Source of the DNA: JANNWF01 sp052390415
GTDB lineage: Bacteria > Pseudomonadota > Gammaproteobacteria > Xanthomonadales > Xanthomonadaceae
Assembly: GCA_052390415.1 (NCBI GenBank)
Contig: JBQTGY010000154.1
Location: 1 to 20,317 of the forward strand
Length of the DNA: 20,317 nt
Direction of reading: 5' to 3'
Shown: positions 4,256 to 11,162 of the stretch, piece by piece
How positions within the stretch are numbered: the stretch's first letter is position 1
How the letters are laid out: the number at the start of each line of letters is the position of its first letter
Notes under the pieces: generated by a model
Databases searched by the model: none
What the model was told of the DNA's origin: nothing
What the model saw: the letters and a program-made list of their open reading frames with translations, nothing else
Program-made: the position numbers and the translations under genes

Positions 4256-7200
4256 TCAGGCTCGCGCCGCCAGCGCCGTGCCGTTCGCACTACGATGCGA
4301 CGGGCGCGCCGCATGCGTCCGGGGAACTGCGGTTTCCTCAACCGCAGCGACTAAAGAGGAAAGCTCCGCGCCAGCATTGGCGTTGCGGGCGGTTTCATCA
4401 CCCCGACCGGTGCCCGACTGCCCACCGACCACCGGCCGACCGGACCCCGACCGCTTGCTGTTTTCCCCCGACCGGTGCGACGTGAGCCCCGACCGGTTGG
4501 CCGTCGTAACGGCAGACTCCACCGGCCGCAGCGCCTCGACATCGATCAGGCCGACCATCTGCCGCGCGGCGTCCGCCGCATCGCCGCTGTAGGCCAGTTC
4601 AAAGCGGTAGCTCTGCCCGAGCCGATGCGCGATCACGTATTCGTGTTCGTCCAATCGCGCCAGGTGCAACTTGAGCTGGGTATCGCCCCAGCCAATCGCT
4701 TCGCGCAATTCGCGCCGCGTAAAGCGCAGCTGCGCGCGCTCGATCGCCTGCGCGGTCGTGCGCGTGCTCACGTACTCGACAATGAGCGACAACAGTCGCC
4801 GCGTCTGCGGCGGCAACTCGTCCAGCGAGCGCCCCAGCACCTCATGCGCCAAGCGATTGGCCAGCGCGATATCGTCGAGCGTCACCTCGACGTATTCGAC
4901 CCGCTCACCGGCCACCGTCGTGGTCTTCACTTCGCGCTGGTACTGATGCAAAAACGCGATGCTGTCGATCAGCGTCAGATACTTCGCGTGATCCCGCCGC
5001 ATCCGCGTCGACTCACTGCGAAACGTCAGCGCTTCGGCATACGGATTCACCACCGCCAGCGGCCGCAGCAGCGATTGCGCCGCCTGGTGCAGCGACCGAA
5101 TCGCCGCGCCTTGCTTGCTGGCCACCAATCCGGCGAGCGTGCGTGCTTCCCGCTGCCGACGATGAATCGCCTCGGTCTGCTCGCGCGTCTCGTTGATCGT
5201 CAGCACCAGACAGCGATTCAGCAGCTCGTCGTCGAGGTCAATCGCCGTCGTTGTGAGGAACAGCATCACCGGACCCTCGACGCGGTATTCCTCGGTGACC
5301 AGTTTTCCCGTGGTTGGGTCTTTGCCCGTGCTCGCAATCGTCAGCTCGCCTTGGCTCTGCAACAGCTTCAGCGCGTAGGCGGCTTGGCGCACGCCTTCTT
5401 CTTCGGCGATGGCCAGAATCTTGTGCCGCAGATCGCCTTCGCCGAGATAGAACAGGCTCTGGCCTGTCATCGCCGAGTAGTGCACGCGCTCGGGTTCTGG
5501 CATCAGCGACAACAGCGCGTCCATCAATGTCGATTTGCCGGCAGCAGAGGTTGACTGGATCAGGATCGCTAGGGGCTTGTCGAGCTTGCGCGACACGCAC
5601 GCCAGATAGCCGACCAGCGCATTCGCGTCCTCGCCGACCACGCCAATCGCCGCCACATCCGCCACGATGCGCTCGACCAATTTCGGATCGCGCAGCAACG
5701 CCTCGGCCGCGCTGTGCTGGCTCGGCGTCAGCGTCAGCGTCGGCGCGGCCTTGGCCGCGCGCTCTTCACCGGGCTGCAAACGCGCTTTGATCAACGCGTC
5801 CTGGCGCGCCTCCAGCGCCCGCAGCAGCTTGCCCAGATCGCCCTTGATCACGTCTTCCGACAGGCCCAGTTCGGTCGCGGTTTGCTTGATCCACGCCGCG
5901 CGCTGCTTGGCCTGGTACAGCTCGACCGTATCGACGTGCACGAACTCCGCGCAGCGCGCCTTGATCCAGACCTTGAGCTGCTCGTAAGACAGATTCTTCT
6001 CGATGCCGCGCACGGCGTAGCTGCGATCACCGAGCGTCAGGCGCAGTTCGTGCGCGTCGATCTCTACCGGCAGCGGCGGTTCACGTGGCGGTACGCGGTA
6101 GGCCGGTGGCGCGGGCAATGTTGAGGCCGGCGGGGCAGGTTCCAGCTCGGCGGCGTCTTCAATGACGGCGATCTGCTCGGCCTCGTTTGCCAATGCAGCA
6201 CACACCTCGGCCGCTTCGTCGGCCAATGCCGGCGGCGCGTCGGTCGCTTCGACCACCAGCGCATTAGAGCGAGCGACTAAAGGAGAAACTGGCGCAGCCG
6301 TTTCCGCACTGACCGGCACCACCGCGCCACGTTGTGGCGGCGTGCCTTTGCCGATCCATTCCGCCTGCCGAATCACCAGGCCCAGCGCCTTGCTCGCCGG
6401 CTGCACATCCAGCGCGTACTGGTTCGCATCCGAGCCCTTGGGGAAGCGGCAGCGATAGCACTCGAAACCTTCCGCCATCAGGCGAACGGCCAACTTCTCG
6501 GCGGCGCGATTGCCCGCCTCGTCCGCGTCATACGCGATCAGCACCCGGCGGATGCCGTGGCGGTGGAATGCTTTGGCAATCTCGTCGGTAAAGCCTTCGA
6601 CGCCGTAGGCGCTGGTGACATTGCGGAACCCCGCGCACCAAAACGTCAGCGCATCCAGCAGCGCTTCGCAGAGGATCGCTTCCTCGTGGCCAACCAGACC
6701 GGCCTCGTTGAACACGCCCACGTGTGGCCCCGGCAGATACAGATGCAGCGGTGTACCCACCCGCAGATTCGACGTGATCTTGCGTCCGTACACCTCGCTG
6801 ATCTGCCCCGCACCATCCACCACCGGCACCACCAGCGAGCCAGCAAAATGCTCGTGCCCCGACTCCCGCATCACGCCCAGCCGCTGCAACTGCCCACGAA
6901 TCGCCGCGCCCGATTTGACCTGCTTCATCGGCAAGCGATAGCCCAGCGTGCGGTTCGCATAGCCGAGCTGGAAATGCGCGATCAACTCCGCATGATCGAG
7001 GCCGCGCTTCGCGAGGTAGTCGAGCGCTTCCGGACTCTGCTGCAACGTCGAGTGGTAATGCGCGATCACCTCAGCCAGTAACGCCGCGTCGTCCTCGCGC
7101 GCCGCCAGCGGCGCAGTGATCTTCGACGCCGCCATCTTCGGCACATCGGCCGGCGCGACAGCCTCACCATCGACCATCCCGCGCAGCAACTCGACCGCCC

Positions 7201-7453
7201 GCCGAAACGCCACACCCCGTCGCCGCATCAGCCAATCGATCGGCGAGCCTGCCGCCCCGCAGGCAAAGCAGTGAAACAGGTTCTTGTCTGGCGACACGAT
7301 CAACGAGGGCTCGTTGTCGTCCTCGTGGAACGGGCAGACGCAGGCCCAATCCTTGCCGATCTTCTTCAACGTCAATCCGTCGGCCTCGATCAGCCGGACC
7401 AGGTTCACCGTCGCGCGCAATCGCTCAATCTCACCATCGGGAATGCGTGCCAT
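4256..7453 (-). CDS. CHC2 zinc-finger primase with TOPRIM and ATPase domains
   Basis: A 1065-residue replication-type protein. An N-terminal CHC2 zinc finger has C40, H43, C62 and C65 (CPFH, then FHCFACG), as in DnaG. A DnaG-like core and TOPRIM region spans about 150-345, with acidic residues in CEALLDALTF and AYDADEAGN. An Ala/Pro-rich linker runs about 370-460. An ATPase module follows, with Walker A STSAAGKST (634-642), Walker B-like ILAIAEEE (679-686) and a sensor-like FLTTT (732-736), then a winged-helix-like segment near 880-950. The tail has RSG every seven residues. It should prime and possibly unwind DNA for an autonomous element, by analogy with phage P4 alpha, though the domains differ. 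The ATG at 7453 is chosen for GGAGG 9 nt upstream; 19 further residues upstream lack support. It forms an operon with the recombinase. Confidence 0.85.
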   Translation of the reverse strand: MARIPDGEIERLRATVNLVRLIEADGLTLKKIGKDWACVCPFHEDDNEPSLIVSPDKNLFHCFACGAAGSPIDWLMRRRGVAFRRAVELLRGMVDGEAVAPADVPKMAASKITAPLAAREDDAALLAEVIAHYHSTLQQSPEALDYLAKRGLDHAELIAHFQLGYANRTLGYRLPMKQVKSGAAIRGQLQRLGVMRESGHEHFAGSLVVPVVDGAGQISEVYGRKITSNLRVGTPLHLYLPGPHVGVFNEAGLVGHEEAILCEALLDALTFWCAGFRNVTSAYGVEGFTDEIAKAFHRHGIRRVLIAYDADEAGNRAAEKLAVRLMAEGFECYRCRFPKGSDANQYALDVQPASKALGLVIRQAEWIGKGTPPQRGAVVPVSAETAAPVSPLVARSNALVVEATDAPPALADEAAEVCAALANEAEQIAVIEDAAELEPAPPASTLPAPPAYRVPPREPPLPVEIDAHELRLTLGDRSYAVRGIEKNLSYEQLKVWIKARCAEFVHVDTVELYQAKQRAAWIKQTATELGLSEDVIKGDLGKLLRALEARQDALIKARLQPGEERAAKAAPTLTLTPSQHSAAEALLRDPKLVERIVADVAAIGVVGEDANALVGYLACVSRKLDKPLAILIQSTSAAGKSTLMDALLSLMPEPERVHYSAMTGQSLFYLGEGDLRHKILAIAEEEGVRQAAYALKLLQSQGELTIASTGKDPTTGKLVTEEYRVEGPVMLFLTTTAIDLDDELLNRCLVLTINETREQTEAIHRRQREARTLAGLVASKQGAAIRSLHQAAQSLLRPLAVVNPYAEALTFRSESTRMRRDHAKYLTLIDSIAFLHQYQREVKTTTVAGERVEYVEVTLDDIALANRLAHEVLGRSLDELPPQTRRLLSLIVEYVSTRTTAQAIERAQLRFTRRELREAIGWGDTQLKLHLARLDEHEYVIAHRLGQSYRFELAYSGDAADAARQMVGLIDVEALRPVESAVTTANRSGLTSHRSGENSKRSGSGRPVVGGQSGTGRGDETARNANAGAELSSLVAAVEETAVPRTHAARPSHRSANGTALAARA
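4401..4507. repeat. Iteron-like CCCCGACCG repeats in the primase 3' end
   Basis: CCCCGACCG starts at 4401, 4445, 4466 and 4487; the last three are exactly 21 bp apart. In protein they give RSG at residues 987, 994 and 1001 of the primase. They could be a flexible basic tail, DNA iterons bound by the element's own protein, or both. Confidence 0.6.
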
Positions 7454-7553
7454 CTCAGGGGTCCTCCGAAAACCTGTCAACATGCAGATGCGATTTAGCA
7501 TTGCATGCATATCTGGTATCTTGCAACCTGCCTATCCGAGAGGAGCCCTTACC
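7454..7553. promoter_or_regulatory. Divergent control region with candidate operator
   Basis: These 100 bp separate the leftward primase operon from the rightward regulator. An inverted repeat at 7482-7506 reads ATGCA-g-ATGC, GATTTA, GCAT-TGCAT, and CAGAT/ATCTG arms frame a slightly wider segment. It is AT-richer than its surroundings. This is the natural binding site for the adjacent HTH protein. Exact promoters could not be fixed: TTGACA on the minus strand (7480-7475) has no well-spaced partner. Confidence 0.45.
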
Positions 7554-8012
7554 GTGACGCCATCACTTCCCTGGCATTGGTGGTCCATGGACTTCGGCAA
7601 GCGACTGTCCGCACTGCGCAAACAGCGCACCATGACGCAGCAAGCATTGGCAGATGCGGTCGGCTGCCACGTCACCATGGTTCGGCGCTACGAGGCCGGC
7701 GAAACCCAGCCCACCTTGGAGGTCATCCGCAACATGGCGCGTGCGCTGTCGGTCAGCGCAGATGCGCTGGTGTTCGAGCAGGACGAGCGCGACCCGGTCA
7801 ATGAACTGCGCTTGCAGTTCGAAGCGGTCAGTCAGTTCCCGCCCGCCGAGCAATCCATCGTCAAAGAAGTGCTCGACAGCCTGATCATCAAATACCAGGC
7901 ACGGCGCTGGGATTCGGCGCGCGCCGCTGCGTCGACGCCGGTCACCGCCAAGGCCGCCAGCCCATCGGTGCCGCCAAAGCGGGCCGCGCAGACGACGAGC
8001 GGACGCCGATGA
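7554..8012 (+). CDS. XRE/Cro-CI-type HTH transcriptional regulator
   Basis: A 152-residue DNA-binding regulator. The HTH_3 domain is plain: FGKRLSALRKQRTMTQQALA, then VTMVRRYEAGETQPTLEVI, then ALSVSADALVFEQDE. A helical segment (LRLQFEAVSQFPPAEQSIV) and a basic disordered tail rich in Ala, Ser and Pro follow. I chose GTG at 7554 because AGGAG lies 8 nt upstream; this gives the Trp-rich start TPSLPWHWWS. The ATG at 7587 (MDFGKRL, 141 residues) matches where homologues normally begin but has a poor ribosome-binding site. It is divergent from the primase-recombinase operon and probably represses that operon and itself. Its stop overlaps the next gene by 4 nt (ATGA), so the two are co-expressed. 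Confidence 0.85.
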   Translation: MTPSLPWHWWSMDFGKRLSALRKQRTMTQQALADAVGCHVTMVRRYEAGETQPTLEVIRNMARALSVSADALVFEQDERDPVNELRLQFEAVSQFPPAEQSIVKEVLDSLIIKYQARRWDSARAAASTPVTAKAASPSVPPKRAAQTTSGRR

Positions 8013-8590
8013 GCGAGGTGCGCGTGCAGCCGCAACCGCTGATCCAAACCCGCATCCTGACCCTGCGTGCGCAGCGAGTCATGCTCGATGCCGATCTCGC
8101 CGAACTCTACGGTGTGCCGACCAAAGCACTGGTGCAAGCCGTCAAGCGCAACCAAGCGCGCTTCCCGGCCGACTTCATGTTCCAGCTCAGCGCCGATGAG
8201 TTCGCCGCTTTGAGGTCACAATCTGTGACCTCAAACGGCCGCGGCGGTCGCCGCACCGCGCCCTATGCCTTTACCGAGCAGGGCGTGGCCATGCTGTCCT
8301 CGGTGCTCAACAGTGGCCACGCCATCGCCGTCAACATCGAAATCATGCGCACCTTTGTGCGGGTGCGTGAGCTGGCCGCCAGCCATGTCGACCTCGCCAA
8401 GCGGCTCGCCGAACTGGAACAGAAAACCGACGTGCTGGCGGCCAAACAGGATGGCTTCAGCCGCAACACGCGCGTGCAATTGCAGCAGGTGTTCGATGCG
8501 CTGCGCGAGTTGATGACGCCGCCGGAGACGCCGAAGCGGCCGATCGGGTTTGTGCATCCGGCGGAGAAGAAGACCAAAGCCAAGCGCTGA
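8009..8590 (+). CDS. ORF6N-domain DNA-binding protein
   Basis: A 193-residue protein with an N-terminal ORF6N domain (about residues 10-100): LIQTRILTLRAQRVMLDADL, then AELYGVPTKALVQAVKRN, then RFPADFMFQLSADEFAAL, and the typical GGRRTAPYAFTEQGVAMLSS. The C-terminal half has a probable coiled coil (VDLAKRLAELEQKTDVLAAK) and a basic tail. ORF6N domains are known from phage antirepressor-type proteins and from chromosomal accessory loci. Coupling to an XRE gene suggests an antirepressor or co-regulator of the element. A perfect 27-bp palindrome lies within its coding region (8209-8235). The gene ends before a bidirectional hairpin and faces the Rhs immunity gene. Confidence 0.85.
   Translation: MSEVRVQPQPLIQTRILTLRAQRVMLDADLAELYGVPTKALVQAVKRNQARFPADFMFQLSADEFAALRSQSVTSNGRGGRRTAPYAFTEQGVAMLSSVLNSGHAIAVNIEIMRTFVRVRELAASHVDLAKRLAELEQKTDVLAAKQDGFSRNTRVQLQQVFDALRELMTPPETPKRPIGFVHPAEKKTKAKR
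8209..8235. promoter_or_regulatory. Perfect 12-bp-arm palindrome inside the ORF6N gene
   Basis: TTTGAGGTCACA (8209-8220), ATC, TGTGACCTCAAA (8224-8235). The arms are fully complementary, which chance would rarely give, and they lie where the protein reads ALRSQSVTSN. It may be an internal operator or an mRNA hairpin controlling the gene. Confidence 0.5.
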
Positions 8591-8604
8591 GGCCGATAAC
8601 GACA

Positions 8605-8627
8605 ACGCCCGGCGTGAGGCCGGGCGT
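8605..8627. terminator. Bidirectional terminator-like hairpin
   Basis: ACGCCCGGC (8605-8613), GTGAG, GCCGGGCGT (8619-8627): a 9-bp stem between the convergent ORF6N gene (stop 8590) and the minus-strand immunity gene (stop 8752). It is preceded by ACGACA, as is the hairpin at 460-486. Confidence 0.6.
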
Positions 8628-8670
8628 CGCGGTGGATCAAGCGAATGGGTGCAACGGAAACCTGTCAGAA

Positions 8671-8710
8671 ATCAATGACTCTGACCCCATTGATCCTGAC
8701 CCCATTGATC
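8671..8710. repeat. Tandem 15-bp repeat CTGACCCCATTGATC
   Basis: Perfect copies lie at 8681-8695 and 8696-8710, preceded by ATCAATG (8671-8677), which is an inverted match to CATTGAT within the repeat. Motifs of this type are, to my recollection, common near REP-associated transposases in proteobacteria. A 13-of-14 match lies at 430-443. Confidence 0.6.
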
Positions 8711-8751
8711 CGAGCGGCAGGGGGATTTGTTTTGAGCGGGATGCTACGTTT

Positions 8752-9144
8752 CTAGACTGGGCTCTGTACGCCTGCTAGATAGCAAACGGTCACAGATTCA
8801 CCTGCGGCTAACTTGATCAAATCCGAATGGCTGCCCACCTCGAATTCAGCATAGGTCAGCTCAGTTCCGGTTGATGGTGGATCCTGGTCGAGATCCAAAT
8901 GGGGCGGATTCGCGATCGTCGTCACCCTTCGTATCCCAAGGAGCTCGAGGCTAGCCGGGACGCCATCGACCTCTAGCGTTGGATCCTCAACACACGCCTC
9001 GCGAGCCAGACCTTGCGCGATAGCGCAGGCACTTTCTAGGCTTTCCGCTTCTACCAAGTAGCAATTCTCATATGCCCGCCATCGATGGTTTGTATCGCGC
9101 ACCGGCCGAACTGCAACAATTGCGCTCGCAACATACCAAGTCAT
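8752..9144 (-). CDS. DUF4288-like protein, probable immunity partner of the Rhs tip
   Basis: A 130-residue soluble protein starting MTWYVASAIVAV. Its order of conserved elements resembles the DUF4288 family: the WYVAS start; an Ala/Glu-rich helix (VEAESLESACAIAQGLAREA); a central strand motif (GVPASLELLGIRRVTTI); and the closing GTELTYAEFEV. Proteins of this kind often occur next to polymorphic toxins. The ATG lies 3 nt after the stop of the Rhs remnant, as for toxin-immunity pairs. The protein presumably binds and neutralises the tip encoded just upstream. With the Rhs gene broken, it may persist because siblings still make the toxin. The family match is from memory; the pairing is inferred from position. 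Confidence 0.65.
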   Translation of the reverse strand: MTWYVASAIVAVRPVRDTNHRWRAYENCYLVEAESLESACAIAQGLAREACVEDPTLEVDGVPASLELLGIRRVTTIANPPHLDLDQDPPSTGTELTYAEFEVGSHSDLIKLAAGESVTVCYLAGVQSPV

Positions 9145-9147
9145 AAG

Positions 9148-11098
9148 TCAGCCCCTGTGACGACAGCCAAGGAACTTCTGCGCAAGTTTGATTTTTTGCT
9201 GCGCCACTGTGTCCCGTGACGCGCGGGCGCTGTCATATTTTGCACGCAGCCAAGAGCAAGGGTCAGGCTCCATCGCGGCCGCTCTCGAGTACTCGTTGGC
9301 CTTGTTTTGCTCACCTCCCTTCGCCATGCACATTGAATTCTCGTCACAAGTGGCGTCGGGACTTGAAGGAGTCGTTTGTGCGGCGTCAACAACCGCTTTG
9401 GTAGCGAAAAAGCCTGAGATAGCAACACCGCAGACACAGAGCACAGCAACTCCGTCTGCAATGAATGGCTCAGGCCCGTCCGCTAGCGCGATGATCCCGC
9501 AGATCCCGTAGGGGCTCTCGCCCGTAGGATCGATCTTCAGCATTGGACTTTGAGCAGCGTAGCCAAAGGTCGAATGCCCCCCATCCAACCCAATCGGATC
9601 ACTCTCGATGTACCGTCCGGTGCCGGGTTCGTAATCCCGGAAATAGTTGTAATGCAGCCCACTCTCCGCATCAAAATACTGGCCGGGATACCGCAAATTC
9701 AACCCAAACACCTTCCCGTCCGCATCCGGATCGGTCACGGGCGCGTGATCACCAAACGCTGATCCCGCCAAGTCCCAGCGCCACACAATCCGGTTCCGGC
9801 TCGGGTGAACGACAGCGCGCGGTGTCCCGAGGTGATCGGTCTGCACGAACTGATACGTGCTCGCGTCATGGTCGGAATAGATCGCGACCAAGGTGTCGTC
9901 CATCCAGACGTATTCGGCGACGCGGCTGCCGTCCTTGTTGTATTCGCCCAGCAGTTGGCCGCTGTCGGTGTAGACGAAATAGCGGTTCTGATTGACGTCG
10001 GTGGGGTGCAGTTTGACGACGCGCTCGCCGCGGCCGTTGTAGCGGTAGCCGGCCTTGAGCGCGCCACTTACTTTGAATTCGCGCAAGCGGCCGAGGTCGT
10101 TGTAGATCAGGGTTTTAGGTGCGGGGTCGTTGATCACGCTGGTGTTGCCGGCGGCGTCGTAGCCGCGGGTGATGGGGCCGACGGATTGCAGGCGGTGGCT
10201 GCTGGGAACGGTGGTGTACGGCGTAGTCGCAGTTGCCGTGCTGCGGGCGGTGCGGTTGCCGGTGGCGTCATAGCCAAAGCCCTCAATCAGATTCGCACCA
10301 TCTCGTATTTCCGTGAGTCGATTCTGGCCGTCGTACTCGACACTGCGCAGCACGCTGTTGCTGCCTTGACGCTCGGTGAGACTGGTGACGTTGCCGGCGA
10401 CATCGAGCCCCAGATCAATATCAAAGCCATCATTCGCGGCGACATCGAACACCCGATCTGCCGCGTAATTCTTGTCAAATTCCCGCGTCTGCACGCGGCC
10501 ATTGCCAAAAGTCAGCGCGGAGAGAGGTCCCAAACGGCAGGTAGCTGGCGGTGCTGACCAGCGACACTTCGACGGCGGTGGCGGTGGGCTTGCCCATGAC
10601 GCCGATTGTGCGGCCTTGGGCGTCGCGCACATAGCGCACCGTGGCACCGCTGGGGTAGGTCAGGGTGTCGATGCGTCCGGCGGCGGTGTATGTCGTCCGC
10701 ACTTCGTGAGTCGGTCCGTCGTTGGCGCTTTGCTGGCGGCGCACAAGATTGCCGCGACGGTCATAGCAGTAGGTCGTGTTGCCGGACTCGTCGCTGAGCG
10801 CGGCCAGCCGGCCGATGCCAAACGTCTCGCCAGCGATGCAGGCCGTGGTCGGCACGTCGTACACAAAGTTGACTTGTTGCGCGGTGGTCGGCGGAGTGAG
10901 GCTGGTGAGGCGGCCAAGAATGTCGTAGCCATAGGTCTGGGGAATGCCGCGCGCATCGGTTTGCGTCGCTCGGTTGCCGGCGGCGTCATAGGTGTAAGTG
11001 GTAACGCCTGTGTCGGGGCTGCTCAGCGAGGTCAGATCGCCCAAACTGGTGTAGGAGTAAGTCGTAGTCAAGCCGTTGGGATCGGTGACGGCAGCCAA
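9148..11098 (-). pseudogene. Rhs-repeat protein remnant: 5'-truncated, one frameshift
   Basis: Two minus-strand frames together encode the C-terminal half of an Rhs protein. The first (11098 to about 10530) has YD repeats such as YTYDAAGNR, YGYDILGRL and YCYDRRGNLVRR. The second (about 10530 to 9148) has the YD repeats (YDAAGNTSV, YNDLGRL), the core RYPGQYFDAE, YNYFRDYEPG and ESDPIGL, and a 122-residue tip. Removing one G from the GGG run at 10529-10531 restores the expected PFGPLSALTFGNG, so a single-base insertion broke the frame. The 5' end is missing: the frame opens 4 nt from the T-run of the protease terminator, with no start region or promoter. The tip has a hydrophobic helix (GVAVLCVCGVAISGFFA) and a C-terminal module with EYSRAAA, DPCSWL and KFLGC, a tail type seen in other polymorphic toxins but of activity unknown to me. 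Confidence 0.8.
9585..9693 (-). repeat. Rhs core direct repeat, copy B
   Basis: Partner of 1180-1288 (108 of 109 bases identical). It lies within the long Rhs remnant at the switch point from conserved core to variable tip. Confidence 0.9.
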
Positions 11099-11101
11099 CG
11101 C

Positions 11102-11136
11102 AAAAAAAGCCGCCCCGCCAGAAGGCGGAGCGGCTT
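11102..11136 (-). terminator. Intrinsic terminator of the S8 protease gene
   Basis: On the minus strand AAGCCGCTCCGCC, a TTCT loop and GGCGGGGCGGCTT form a 13-bp stem with one imperfect pair, followed by a run of T. It starts 26 nt after the protease stop. It also insulates the Rhs remnant, whose frame opens just beyond it. Confidence 0.9.
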
Positions 11137-11162
11137 GGTTTCACCAGCTAAAGCATGACTAC

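Noticed and set aside
4475..5554. Plus-strand frame of 359 codons opposite the primase gene
   Set aside because: It is antisense to a well-supported gene with intact motifs, and its Arg/Gln/His-rich composition is typical of a shadow frame.
9805..11158. Plus-strand frames opposite the Rhs remnant
   Set aside because: They are antisense to recognisable YD repeats. Their repetitive Ala/Val/Gly content mirrors the repeats on the other strand.
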